The notes under the pieces: model-generated
The model's database searches: none
Told to the model about the DNA's origin: nothing
What the model saw: the letters and a program-made list of their open reading frames with translations, nothing else
Translations under genes and position numbers: made by a program
Source: Agrilactobacillus yilanensis
Lineage (GTDB): Bacteria > Bacillota > Bacilli > Lactobacillales > Lactobacillaceae
Assembly: GCF_003946725.1 (NCBI RefSeq)
Contig: NZ_RHOY01000002.1
Span: forward strand, 62,001 to 126,000
Direction of reading: 5' to 3'
DNA length: 64,000 nucleotides
Shown here: in pieces, positions 16,703-25,824 of the stretch
How positions within the stretch are numbered: position 1 is the first letter of the stretch
Layout of the letters: each line of letters begins with the position of its first letter

Positions 16703-17560
16703 ATGCTGAATATTCAACTATTTATTGATAGACGTCATGAACTTGGCCTATCGCAACAAGAGCTTTGTTCTGGAATCTGTACACAATCTACCTTGAGTAA
16801 GTTCGAAAATAATAGTAAAGTTCCTGCTATGAAGATTTTGATTCAACTTTGTGAACGCTTAAACTTAGCCTTAGCAGATATTTTTTCAGATACTAATTCC
16901 GAGCCTTCTCATCAAAAACAACTAGAAACCGCTGAATTCTCCCTAATTACCGCTGAATATCGTAAAATCCAACGTATTTTAAACAACATTGATGAACGCA
17001 CTTTAGCAAATCCCACTGACAAATTAACGTATCATTACTTGAAGGGTTATCTTAGTGCCCTTTCGGATTTTAAACCGTTAGATGCCCTGTTTGAATTTAA
17101 CTATATTTTTGATTTAGATGCTGCGGGCACCTCTATTTATACGCAATTAGCCTATGTCGGTTGCGGCTTAGTCTACAGTAAGCAAGGTCAAACAGACAAA
17201 GCAGAATACTATTTTGATAAAGTTTTGCATCAAGTCTATCAAATTCCTGCGACAGACAACCGAACCATCGGCCAAGTAATTAGCCTGATGTATTATAGTG
17301 CTCAATTTTATGCGAGCATTAAAGATTACGATACAAGTAACCAATTGCTTCAATACGCGTATAAACTTTGTATTAAATACCACGTCACTTACTATTTAGC
17401 GCGTTTTATGTATTTACGGGCTCAAAATGGTGTGGCCTTAAAAATCGATGATGTACAAATTGCCGATTGGCTGAATCAAGCCTATGTTTTTGCCAGATTT
17501 AACCATAATCAAAACTTGCTTAAGGATATTGAAATCTTAAAAGATACCTTGAAATTATGA
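16703..17560 (+). CDS. Rgg/GadR/MutR-like transcriptional regulator (XRE HTH plus TPR)
   Basis: The 285-residue protein has an N-terminal Cro/XRE helix-turn-helix (residues 5-60; LGLSQQELCSGICTQSTLSKFENNSKVPAMKIL) and a helical C-terminal domain of TPR type (IYTQLAYVGCGLVYSKQGQTDKAEYYFDKVL). This is the architecture of Rgg-type regulators, some of which bind short peptides. No small peptide gene is evident next to it. It is divergent from norZ, with shared promoter repeats, so it may control norZ. AAAGGAGT precedes ATG 16703. Confidence 0.82.
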   Translation: MLNIQLFIDRRHELGLSQQELCSGICTQSTLSKFENNSKVPAMKILIQLCERLNLALADIFSDTNSEPSHQKQLETAEFSLITAEYRKIQRILNNIDERTLANPTDKLTYHYLKGYLSALSDFKPLDALFEFNYIFDLDAAGTSIYTQLAYVGCGLVYSKQGQTDKAEYYFDKVLHQVYQIPATDNRTIGQVISLMYYSAQFYASIKDYDTSNQLLQYAYKLCIKYHVTYYLARFMYLRAQNGVALKIDDVQIADWLNQAYVFARFNHNQNLLKDIEILKDTLKL

Positions 17561-17572
17561 TTCACCCATTTT

Positions 17573-17619
17573 AAAGCGTTGTTGCTCTGGAAATATTTCA
17601 GACCAACAGCGCTTTTTTT
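17573..17619 (+). terminator. Terminator of the Rgg-like gene
   Basis: AAAGCG-TGTTG arm pairs with CAACA-GCGCTTT and runs into a T stretch. Confidence 0.75.
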
Positions 17620-17639
17620 AGACCTACTCACTAAAAAGC

Positions 17640-17691
17640 TTGCAATTTTAAAAAAAGACGCTATTATGATTAGTGAGTGCTCACTTACTAA
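17640..17691 (+). promoter_or_regulatory. ABC exporter promoter with TetR-type operator
   Basis: TTGCAA (17640-17645), 16-base spacer, TATTAT (17662-17667). Immediately downstream at 17670-17691 lies a 22-base near-perfect palindrome with arms TTAGTgAGTG and CACTtACTAA, and a half-site ACTCACTAA lies upstream near 17626. The TetR gene at the end of this operon is the likely ligand. Confidence 0.7.
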
Positions 17692-17707
17692 TTTTGAGGT
17701 GATAAAA

Positions 17708-18448
17708 ATGACCCAAACTATTAAAGTCCATGGCTTAAGACAAGGCTATGGCAAAACGATCGTCTTACAAGACATCAATTTGACGGTTGCATCAGGTGAA
17801 ATTCTAGCTTTAATCGGTCCCAGCGGTTCTGGCAAAACAACGTTAGTCAGTACCATCATGGGGATGCTGCGGCCAAAAGTTGGGGATGTTACGGTCTTAG
17901 GCCAAGCCATGCCAAACCGTCAACTACTCGCTAAAATTGGCTTTATGGCCCAGACAGATGCCCTTTACAATGCGCTAACCGGCCGAGAAAATCTAAACTT
18001 CTTTGGTGCCATGCAAGGTGTTTCCAAACAAACACTGGCCCAAAGTATTCCAGCTGCCGCCAAAGTCGTTGACTTAACCGAAGATTTAGATCGAAATATC
18101 GGCGGTTATTCCGGTGGTATGAAACGGCGCTTATCTCTAGCTATCGCCTTAATTTCAGATCCGGCTATTTTGATATTGGATGAACCTACCGTTGGGATTG
18201 ATCCAGTGTTACGCCAAAAAATTTGGCTTGAACTCCATAAAATGGCCGCTGCTGGTAAAACCATCTTACTGACAACCCACGTGATGGAAGATGCAGAACA
18301 GGCAGATAGTATTCTCATGATCCGCAAAGGCGAAGCCATCGCTCAAGGTCGGCCAAAACAACTTATTTCCGATTACCAAGTCGATTCTATTGAAGCGGTT
18401 TTCTTAAAAGCAGGGAGGCAGCAAGATGCGCATACTCGCAATCGTTAA
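17708..18448 (+). CDS. ABC transporter ATP-binding protein (ABC-2 drug-exporter type)
   Basis: The 246-residue ATPase has Walker A GPSGSGKTT, signature YSGGMKRRLSLA, Walker B LILDEPTVGID and the H-loop TTHVMEDAEQ. I choose ATG 17708, which follows GAGGTG by a normal spacing and starts after the operator; the open frame extends upstream into the promoter and terminator but that part cannot be coding. It overlaps the permease gene by 23 bases and forms a three-gene operon with it and the TetR regulator. Its substrate is unknown; toxic small molecules are usual for this arrangement. Confidence 0.92.
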   Translation: MTQTIKVHGLRQGYGKTIVLQDINLTVASGEILALIGPSGSGKTTLVSTIMGMLRPKVGDVTVLGQAMPNRQLLAKIGFMAQTDALYNALTGRENLNFFGAMQGVSKQTLAQSIPAAAKVVDLTEDLDRNIGGYSGGMKRRLSLAIALISDPAILILDEPTVGIDPVLRQKIWLELHKMAAAGKTILLTTHVMEDAEQADSILMIRKGEAIAQGRPKQLISDYQVDSIEAVFLKAGRQQDAHTRNR

Positions 18449-19562
18449 ACGTATTTTGATGGAAATGTCTCGGGATAAAAGAACCATCGCTATGATGTTT
18501 TTAGCCCCACTTTTCATTTTGACTTTAATTTATTTTCTATTTCAATCTAATACAGATCAAAGCGCTACTTTAGCCGTTCAAAACGCGGATACCCAATTGG
18601 TCAAAGCCATTGATCAAGATCATATTAAAATTAAATATGTGGCCACTGACAAAACGCCGACGCATTTGATTCGCAACCATAATTATGCCGGTGTCTTAAA
18701 TCAAAAGGGCGATAAATTAACTTTAACTTTACAAAACAGTGACCAAAGTAAAAGCACAATTTTACGTCAAGGTTTAAAAGCCGCTCAAGCTAAACTAAAA
18801 ATGCAAGCCGCTGCCAGCACTTTGAAATCACAAGGCCAAGCTTTACAGAAATTACAGCAAAGTCTAGGCAATGTGCAAATTGCCAGTCCTGGAACGAGTA
18901 CAGCTAAAGCAATCACTACTTACCAACAAAAGACTCACTATTTATATGGCAGTAGCAGTTCCACTTTTTTTGATACGTTATTACCTGTTTTATTAGGTTT
19001 TGTCATTTTCTTCTTTGTTTTCTTAATCTCAGGTATTGCGCTATTACGGGAACGAACCACTGGTACTTTAAACCGCTTGCTGGCTACTCCCGTTAAGCGT
19101 GGTGAAATTATTAGTGGCTATCTTTTGGGGTATGGGATTTTTGCCTTAATTCAAACGCTGCTCATCGTTGCATTTACGATGTATGTTTTCAAAATTCAAA
19201 TTCTTGGCAGCCTTTGGAATGTTATTTTGATTAATATTCTACTGGCGGTGGTCGCGTTAACTTTAGGTTTATTGATTTCTACTTTTGCGGCAACAGAATT
19301 TCAAATGGTCCAGTTCATCCCGTTAATTATCATTCCGCAAATTTTCTTCTCTGGGATCTTCCCGTTAGATCAAATGGCCAGCTGGTTACGGCCTGTTGCT
19401 TACATCATGCCGCTTTATTATGGGGCCGATGCGATGAGCAGTGTTATTACTCAGAATGCCGGTTTTATGGCTATTTTGCCCGATCTCGGTATTTTAGTTT
19501 TATTCGCCGCCCTCTTCTTAGGCTTGAATTTAGTTGCTATGCGGCGTTATCGTGAAGTTTAA
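18426..19562 (+). CDS. ABC-2 family permease (YhgE/DrrB-like exporter subunit)
   Basis: The 378-residue protein has one N-terminal membrane helix (about 22-42), an extracytoplasmic stretch of about 130 residues rich in Q/K/A, then five or six helices with the ABC-2 motif LLRERTTGTLNRLLATPVKRGEIISGYLLGYG and the closing FFSGIFPLDQMASWLRPVAYIMPLYYGADAM. GGGAGG precedes ATG 18426 inside the end of the ATPase gene, so translation is coupled. It exports an unknown substrate with the upstream ATPase. Confidence 0.9.
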   Translation: MRILAIVKRILMEMSRDKRTIAMMFLAPLFILTLIYFLFQSNTDQSATLAVQNADTQLVKAIDQDHIKIKYVATDKTPTHLIRNHNYAGVLNQKGDKLTLTLQNSDQSKSTILRQGLKAAQAKLKMQAAASTLKSQGQALQKLQQSLGNVQIASPGTSTAKAITTYQQKTHYLYGSSSSTFFDTLLPVLLGFVIFFFVFLISGIALLRERTTGTLNRLLATPVKRGEIISGYLLGYGIFALIQTLLIVAFTMYVFKIQILGSLWNVILINILLAVVALTLGLLISTFAATEFQMVQFIPLIIIPQIFFSGIFPLDQMASWLRPVAYIMPLYYGADAMSSVITQNAGFMAILPDLGILVLFAALFLGLNLVAMRRYREV

Positions 19563-19574
19563 GGAGGTTTTTGA

Positions 19575-20222
19575 ATGACAACACCGAACAAAGTCACCGA
19601 TTTATTTAATCAAAGTGTTGACGATTCTGATTTATCTGCCAAGCAAAAATCAGTTTTACAGGCAAGTTTGACACTTTTCTCAGAAAAAGGCTTTGATCGA
19701 ACCAGCACAAGTGATATTGCCAAATTAGCTAATGTTTCTGAAGGTACAGTTTATAAACAATTCAAAACTAAAGAAGGCTTATTACACGCCATTTTGACAC
19801 CGGCCATTCAGCAGGTCGTCCCCAAAATAGCTAATGACTTTTTAACTGAACTACTGCAAAATAACAACACTGATTTTAAAGATTTCTTAAAATGGTTGGC
19901 CCAAGATCGAATGACTTTTGCCGTTGAAAATCAAGCACAATTACGCATTTTAATTCAAGAAATTGCCCGAAGTGATGGCATGTTTAAACGATTAGGAGAT
20001 ACTTTCATGGGGAAAATTGCCGTACATGCCAACACTTTATTTCAAAAATACCAAGACAACGGTCAATTAATTCAATGGCCTATGCCGCGAATTGCTCGCT
20101 ATATTGCCAGCGCCATTATGGGGTACATTTTACCGGTTATTTTACGAAATGATCACAATTTAGATATTGCCCAATCTAGTGAAGAAGTCGCTGAATTTTT
20201 ATACCGTGGCTTAAAACCTTAA
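19575..20222 (+). CDS. TetR/AcrR-family repressor of the ABC exporter operon
   Basis: In 215 residues, the helix-turn-helix (about 40-70; TSTSDIAKLANVSEGTVYKQFKTKEGLLHAIL) is preceded by an unusually long N-terminal tail of about 20 residues and followed by an all-helical ligand domain. AAGGAGG precedes ATG 19575, 12 bases after the permease stop. Being the last gene of the operon with a palindromic operator at its promoter implies negative autoregulation relieved by an exported compound. Confidence 0.88.
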   Translation: MTTPNKVTDLFNQSVDDSDLSAKQKSVLQASLTLFSEKGFDRTSTSDIAKLANVSEGTVYKQFKTKEGLLHAILTPAIQQVVPKIANDFLTELLQNNNTDFKDFLKWLAQDRMTFAVENQAQLRILIQEIARSDGMFKRLGDTFMGKIAVHANTLFQKYQDNGQLIQWPMPRIARYIASAIMGYILPVILRNDHNLDIAQSSEEVAEFLYRGLKP

Positions 20223-20231
20223 AATCACATC

Positions 20232-20274
20232 AAAAAGACAGCTGTTTATTTTTTAACAACAGCTGTCTTTTTTA
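20232..20274. terminator. Bidirectional terminator
   Basis: AAAAAGACAGCTGTT / AACAGCTGTCTTTTTT between convergent tetR-type and galM genes. Confidence 0.88.
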
Positions 20275-20277
20275 ATG

Positions 20278-21300
20278 CTAAAAATTAAAGGCCCATTTTG
20301 TCCAAGTTTGCCAATGTTCTCCAGGCAATAAAGTAATGGCACTTAAATCAGTTGTCCCGCTAGGTGGGACTTGAGTTTCTAAAGCGATTCCCGCATATTG
20401 ACCAATATTATGGGCAACCCCTGTATGATCAAAATGATTGGCCGTATATACCACAAGTCCTGGTGCTTTTGTTGTCACGGTGAGTTTAATCGTTTGATCC
20501 CCAGACCACAAACAAGCTGCGGGGGCTTTTCCAGTGAGTACAAAGGGATGATTTAAACCATTTTCGGCCTTAATTTCTGGATCCTCGCTTTGTAATACTG
20601 TCCTAATCAAAACCCCTTTTCTAAAATCAAAAACAGTGTCTGCGACTGACATCATCCCCACCTTTGGTAAACTAGTCGTGTCCAGTGGATAATAATAGGC
20701 ACTATTTAATTGCAATTGGTTATTTAAAATTGTTGTTCCAGAACCGTTCAAGCTAAAATAAACATGATTGGCTGGGTTTAGGATCGTCAAAGCATCAGAA
20801 ACCGCTGTCAACTGCAGTAGTAAGGCATTATCATTCGTCAAAGTGTAGGTTGCAATTAATTTTAAATTACCGGGATAGCCATTATGTCCTGCTGGGTCTA
20901 GCAATGTAAACTGTGCCACCGCTTCTGTAGCTGTTTGATAAGTTTGAAAATTAAAAACCTGGGTATCTGTCCCTTCATCACCACCATGGCTATGATTTAC
21001 ACCATCATTTAAAGGCAATTGTACCGTCGTTGCCCCATATTGCCACTGACCTTTCCGGACTCGACCACAAATACGGCCAACAACACCACCCAAATAATTT
21101 CGCGTTCGACTATAATCTTCAGGCGTTGGCAATGTTAAAATGACATTTCTTAATGTCCCATCTTTTTGTGGTAGTCGGATTTTTTCCAAAGTTGCGCCAT
21201 AGTTTAAAAGTGTCACCTGCATGCCATTATCATTGATTAAGGTAATTTCACAATAATCTTTTTGATTTAACCGTTGATAAGGTTCAATCTGAATTACCAA
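20278..21300 (-). CDS. galM: Aldose 1-epimerase
   Basis: This 340-residue mutarotase interconverts alpha and beta anomers of aldoses. Motifs are NYGATLEKIRLP near the N-terminus, GGVVGRICGRV, NDGVNHSHGG (catalytic His), NPANHVYFSLNG (catalytic His) and the C-terminal GIALETQVPPSG with the conserved Glu. Translation starts at TTG 21300 with AAGGTGG eight bases upstream; no ATG fits. It lies 34 bases downstream of the DUF5107-TPR gene, so the two form an operon. Confidence 0.92.
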   Translation of the reverse strand: MVIQIEPYQRLNQKDYCEITLINDNGMQVTLLNYGATLEKIRLPQKDGTLRNVILTLPTPEDYSRTRNYLGGVVGRICGRVRKGQWQYGATTVQLPLNDGVNHSHGGDEGTDTQVFNFQTYQTATEAVAQFTLLDPAGHNGYPGNLKLIATYTLTNDNALLLQLTAVSDALTILNPANHVYFSLNGSGTTILNNQLQLNSAYYYPLDTTSLPKVGMMSVADTVFDFRKGVLIRTVLQSEDPEIKAENGLNHPFVLTGKAPAACLWSGDQTIKLTVTTKAPGLVVYTANHFDHTGVAHNIGQYAGIALETQVPPSGTTDLSAITLLPGEHWQTWTKWAFNF

Positions 21301-21334
21301 TATAAGACACCACCTTACTTATAATTCACAGAGG

Positions 21335-24300
21335 CTATTTTTTAAAGTTTTGATGCCGTAGTACCCCTTGATGTAAATTATCTAATTTCAAAGCTGATTG
21401 GAACATCTCTTGCGCTTGTGCGGTTTGATTCAGTCCTAGATAGCCTAACCCCATCAAGTAGTAACAATGAACTGAATTTCGTGCTTGATAATCTTCATCA
21501 AATAAAAGTGCATCCGGCAAAGATACAGCAAAGTAATCCAATTTAAATTTATCAAAAAGATGTTTTTCCCCAAAATCAATGAGTTTATGGTACTTAGCTT
21601 TGGCCGCATTTGTCTGCTGCAGTGCTTCCAATGCCAAGCCTTGATAAAAGATTGTATCTGCTGGTTGATCATTGTAGTACATCATATCTGTAGGTTCTTT
21701 CAGGCCAACTGCTGCTTGTTGTAAATATTGTGTTGCTTGCGCTGGCTGATTTAAACCTTGATAGGCCAAACCTAAATAATAATCAATGATATTATCTTGA
21801 GCAATCGGTAGCTTTCCTTCGCCTAAACTTCGTGGATAAACTAACGCTTGTTGCAACTTATCACTGGCTGCCTGATAGGCTTTATGCTGTAAATCAATTT
21901 TAGCTAATTCAACTAATGCATATTCATATTGCGTCGAAACCTTCCCTTCACCGCCTTCCCAAGGGTGGAAGAGATGACCCATAATTAGATTAAAAGCTTT
22001 TTGGTAAGAGCCACTTTCATTTAACAGAGTTACATATTGAATTAAGCTGTCATCTCGCTGTTTTACTAATTCCAAATGACTTTCCAAAAATTCTAAACGC
22101 TGCGTCAATGGATAATGCCGTTTTTCATATAAAGTGTCTAACTCAAAGACTAAGCGCGCATTATCAGGGTCCAACGTTAATGCTTTTGTTAAAAATTTTT
22201 CAGCCTTCACCGCATTATGTTGCTGATTAAAATAGGCAATGGATAGATTACGATAAGCCATAGCATAATCTGGATTTTGAGCAACACATTTTTCCCATAA
22301 AGTAATGGCTTGATCGTACTGTTTACGATCATAGTACAAGTTTCCTAAATAATAAGCAGCTAAACCATCTGTTGGATTTAATGTATTCATAAAGTCTAAG
22401 ACGACGACGTCAAATAAGCGATTCGGAAAAACATAGTCTGGTGTCGCTGCCGCCCCCGCTTTTGCATAAGCTAAAGCTTGATTTTGCTGATTTTGTTTTG
22501 CAGCAATATAAGCTAAATAGTATTGACGCAAAGGACTATCCGAATCCGATTGCGCCAAAACCCAAGCTGCTGAATCAAAATTACCTAATTCTATATAGCG
22601 TTGTGCCAATTCTAAATAGTTATTTAAACGCCCGTTCATTGCCTGCATAAAAGCATCTTTATTAGCTGGTGTCGGCTCTAATTGATAAGCTGCAAGTAGG
22701 TTCCCAAAATCTAAAATATCAATTTCTTTTGTTTCGGCTACTAATGCTTTAGCCTCATCAATACGACCCAGACGCTGTAACAAGTTCACTTTCACAAAAC
22801 GGCTAGGTAGATCTTGATAGTTTTGATTGAGCGCTTGATTGATAAAGGCTAATGCTTTATCAAATGCGTTATTTTGACTTTCGATTTTTGCTAAAGCTAA
22901 AAAGCCAGTCGCTTGCGTTTCATAAGACCACGTTGCCTTATAAAACGCATCATAAGCCTCATTAAAACGTGCTTGTTTAAACAAACTAATACCCAAATGA
23001 TAATAACTAGCCCCATTATAAGGATTACCATTATGTGTTGTCTGTTTGGCAATCGCTTTTTTAAAATACGCCTCACTAGCTTGAAACTGTCCCCGACGAT
23101 AAAGTAACAAACCATAAGCATCATTTAAACGATAGTCTGTAGGATCCCGCCGCAAGCCTTCCAAATAATAAGCCTCTGGCCGATAAGTTGCATGCCGATA
23201 TTGTTCCAAATGTTGTCCTGCAAAGTACAGCGCATCATTCGTTTTTAAATCAGCTGGTGCCGCAATTGCTTGCGCTGCTTCAGGCATTGGTTCAATCCGT
23301 TTGGCCTCTGGTTGATAGCTGACCAAAACCGCTCCTTGGACATCGTAAACAACAAGTTTCAAGGTTTGTGCTGTTCCTGTTACTTGGGCCACAGTCTTGG
23401 TATACGCTTGTTGTGGACTTAACGTTGTAGTTGTCTCAAAAAGAACGGTATCGGCTTGATAAAGTTTGATTGTTGCCTGCGGATAAACAGCTGTACTATA
23501 GACTGCTAGTGTGACTTGATCGTCTTTTTTCTCTAGATTAACGGCAGCTTGAATCGTTGCATTTTTAACAGCCCCCACACCCTTATAAGGCATGAAATAT
23601 TCAACAGACTGCTTAGATTCATGAGGCTTTAACCAAGTAAAATCGGGTTGATTATCTGTAAAAGTGCCCACCATTAACTCAATATAAGGGCCATCCGTAT
23701 CCGTTAGTTGGTGATCCCAAGATTGACCAAAATCGCCATTGCCCCAAGTCCATTGTTTTTTCCCAGGTGACGTATGATGATCTGCTACATGCAGCAACCC
23801 TGCTGCTTTTTGGTAATCGTAATTGCCTAAAAAATCATAGTTGGAGTGTGCTGCCATATAAGAAGTTGGGACAGGTACATTTTTATAACGAGAAATATCC
23901 ACCCCAGCAGAATAATCCATCTTGTAGTACTCACCTGTCGCAATTGGAAAATTAGAAACAGCCCGTTTGCCATGATCAAAAACAGCATGCACATCTGGCG
24001 GAAAAATAGACTGTGTATGATCGTTAACAGGTACTGCTGGATTTGCCCACCAAAGAAAAGTCTGTGGCAAATCAGTAGGATTAGAAAATGTTTCAGTTAG
24101 TTTTAAGTAAGCTTTATCTGGAAACATCGTAAACCCTACTAAAACTCGGGTACCATACATTCGATCAACGTCACTCATCCAAAGTGTCTTTGAGCCATCT
24201 TCATGTGTCGTCAAATGATGTTCAATTGGTTGAAAAGTATCAGGACGATGATGTTGCGGCCAGTTAAATTCAATCCCACCAGAAATCCAAGATCCAGTTA

Positions 24301-24634
24301 AACCGACCAATGCCGGTTTAATCACATGGTTATAATACACAAAATCATAATTATTTGTTTTATCTAAAGCTCGGTAAATACGCCCACCTAATTCCGGTAA
24401 AAAAGTTACTTGTAAGTATTGATTCTCCAAAATGATGGCCTGATAAGTTCGATCAACTTTTTTATCCAAAATTTTTTCAACAACTGGGAATGGATAAACT
24501 TTACCACTACTACCCTGGTAGACTCGTTTTTCTAAAAACATTGGGTTTTTCTCAGGTTTTTGGGTTAAATAAGTCGGAATCACGAGTTCTGATTTTGTTA
24601 ATGTTACCGTAGATTGTGTCTGTGAATCTGCCAT
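21335..24634 (-). CDS. DUF5107 domain protein fused to a long TPR array
   Basis: The 1099 residues fall into two parts. Residues about 30-350 form a DUF5107-like, galactose-mutarotase-fold domain (LGGRIYRALDKTNNYDFVYYNHVIKPALVG, SGGIEFNWPQHHRP, HTQSIFPPDVHAV). Residues about 460-1090 are tetratricopeptide repeats, e.g. LNDAYGLLLYRRGQFQASEAYFKKAI and AAYYLGNLYYDRKQYDQAITLWEKCV. There is no signal peptide, so it is cytosolic. The family is linked to carbohydrate loci but its reaction is not established, as far as I know. The gene precedes galM and is divergent from an AraC regulator, beside a sugar porter. AAAAGGAGTGG precedes ATG 24634. Confidence 0.82.
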   Translation of the reverse strand: MADSQTQSTVTLTKSELVIPTYLTQKPEKNPMFLEKRVYQGSSGKVYPFPVVEKILDKKVDRTYQAIILENQYLQVTFLPELGGRIYRALDKTNNYDFVYYNHVIKPALVGLTGSWISGGIEFNWPQHHRPDTFQPIEHHLTTHEDGSKTLWMSDVDRMYGTRVLVGFTMFPDKAYLKLTETFSNPTDLPQTFLWWANPAVPVNDHTQSIFPPDVHAVFDHGKRAVSNFPIATGEYYKMDYSAGVDISRYKNVPVPTSYMAAHSNYDFLGNYDYQKAAGLLHVADHHTSPGKKQWTWGNGDFGQSWDHQLTDTDGPYIELMVGTFTDNQPDFTWLKPHESKQSVEYFMPYKGVGAVKNATIQAAVNLEKKDDQVTLAVYSTAVYPQATIKLYQADTVLFETTTTLSPQQAYTKTVAQVTGTAQTLKLVVYDVQGAVLVSYQPEAKRIEPMPEAAQAIAAPADLKTNDALYFAGQHLEQYRHATYRPEAYYLEGLRRDPTDYRLNDAYGLLLYRRGQFQASEAYFKKAIAKQTTHNGNPYNGASYYHLGISLFKQARFNEAYDAFYKATWSYETQATGFLALAKIESQNNAFDKALAFINQALNQNYQDLPSRFVKVNLLQRLGRIDEAKALVAETKEIDILDFGNLLAAYQLEPTPANKDAFMQAMNGRLNNYLELAQRYIELGNFDSAAWVLAQSDSDSPLRQYYLAYIAAKQNQQNQALAYAKAGAAATPDYVFPNRLFDVVVLDFMNTLNPTDGLAAYYLGNLYYDRKQYDQAITLWEKCVAQNPDYAMAYRNLSIAYFNQQHNAVKAEKFLTKALTLDPDNARLVFELDTLYEKRHYPLTQRLEFLESHLELVKQRDDSLIQYVTLLNESGSYQKAFNLIMGHLFHPWEGGEGKVSTQYEYALVELAKIDLQHKAYQAASDKLQQALVYPRSLGEGKLPIAQDNIIDYYLGLAYQGLNQPAQATQYLQQAAVGLKEPTDMMYYNDQPADTIFYQGLALEALQQTNAAKAKYHKLIDFGEKHLFDKFKLDYFAVSLPDALLFDEDYQARNSVHCYYLMGLGYLGLNQTAQAQEMFQSALKLDNLHQGVLRHQNFKK

Positions 24635-24677
24635 TAAAGACCACTCCTTTTATCAATTTCTAGCTACAGCATACTTA

Positions 24678-24691
24678 AGAAAGCGATTTCT
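24678..24691. promoter_or_regulatory. cre-like site between DUF5107 and AraC genes
   Basis: AGAAAGCGATTTCT resembles the CcpA box but differs at the outermost positions. It lies in the shared divergent promoter region. Confidence 0.35.
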
Positions 24692-24811
24692 TTAAATACA
24701 TTATCGGCTTAAAAAGATGGACAATTCTACACTCCAACTGCTATTTAACAGCTGAAGCTTTATAATGGGGGTATCTGTAGTTTGATAAAATTTAAGAGGA
24801 TGGTGCTGGTT

Positions 24812-25720
24812 ATGCGAAAACTGCAAAATTTTGAAAATGAATATTTGCTTGTTTTACCTGGACCAATTTTAGAGAATTATATCTTTTCTCCAATCATTTC
24901 AAATTTATACGTGACTGATCTTGGCTTTTATCCCAATGCCCAATACCACTATGTTCAACGGGAAAAAGGCACCGCTGAATGGATTTTAATTTTTTGTATC
25001 AATGGCTCCGGCACAATTACCTATAAAGGCAAAGATTGGGCAATGCATCACAATTGTCTGGCGATTTTACCGCCGGATCAAGCCCACACTTATTATGCGG
25101 CCGCAGAGGATCCATGGGATATCTACTGGGTCCATTTTCGGGGCCGCTTAGCTGCAGATTATTTACCAATGGCCGCGGATGATTTTTATTATACCGATCA
25201 AATTAATGAACTACAGGCCGACAAATTCATGGTTTTATTCACAGATATGATTCAAACTTTTTTACCGGGATTTTCTTATGAACGAACTTTTTTAGTTTCC
25301 CAATATTTGGGTGTTCTGTTGGCGAGAATTACAACTCAAATCGGTAATGCAACCCCCTCATTTTCCGGTAACCAGTACGTTAGCGAAGCTATTCAATACA
25401 TTTATGACCACAGTAATCAAGTCATCAAGATGTCAGAAATCACTGATCATATCGGCATCTCCGTTAGTTATTTAAGTCGCATTTTTAAAGAAACCATTGG
25501 CAAAAGTGTGAATCAATTCATTACCGATTTGAAAATTAAACAGGCTTGTCATTATTTAGAATACACTGACTTATCAATTCAAGCCGTCGCCCATCAAGTA
25601 GGTTATACCGATAGTTATTACTTCTCCCGTATTTTTAAAAAGAATATGCAAGTTTCACCCAAATTATTCCGCTCTGGAAAGACGCCTACAGCTTCACATC
25701 TAGATATAAGTTCAAAATAA
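24812..25720 (+). CDS. AraC-family transcriptional regulator
   Basis: An N-terminal cupin-like sensor domain (about residues 20-150, with AILPPDQAHTYYAA and DIYWVHFRG) precedes a C-terminal pair of helix-turn-helix motifs (ISVSYLSRIFKETIGKSVNQFITDLKI and AVAHQVGYTDSYYFSRIFKKNMQVSPKLFR). I choose ATG 24812 (302 residues), with AAGAGG upstream; an in-frame TTG at 24782 would add ten residues. It is divergent from the DUF5107-galM operon and upstream of the sugar porter, so it probably activates both in response to a sugar. Confidence 0.88.
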   Translation: MRKLQNFENEYLLVLPGPILENYIFSPIISNLYVTDLGFYPNAQYHYVQREKGTAEWILIFCINGSGTITYKGKDWAMHHNCLAILPPDQAHTYYAAAEDPWDIYWVHFRGRLAADYLPMAADDFYYTDQINELQADKFMVLFTDMIQTFLPGFSYERTFLVSQYLGVLLARITTQIGNATPSFSGNQYVSEAIQYIYDHSNQVIKMSEITDHIGISVSYLSRIFKETIGKSVNQFITDLKIKQACHYLEYTDLSIQAVAHQVGYTDSYYFSRIFKKNMQVSPKLFRSGKTPTASHLDISSK

Positions 25721-25751
25721 TCCATCTTTAAGCGCTTTTTTACCATTTAAA

Positions 25752-25765
25752 TGTATCCGTTTTCA
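25752..25765. promoter_or_regulatory. Catabolite-responsive element (cre)
   Basis: TGTATCCGTTTTCA matches the TGWAANCGNTNWCA consensus with one mismatch and lies 60 bases before the sugar porter start. Confidence 0.6.
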
Positions 25766-25824
25766 AAGTACGCTCTTACTGAAGTTAGAATTACCGCCTA
25801 CTTTTAGGAAATGAGGGAAATCAA

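Noticed and set aside
17579-17707. N-terminal extension of the ABC ATPase upstream of ATG 17708
   Set aside because: It would run through the previous gene's terminator, the promoter and the TetR operator.
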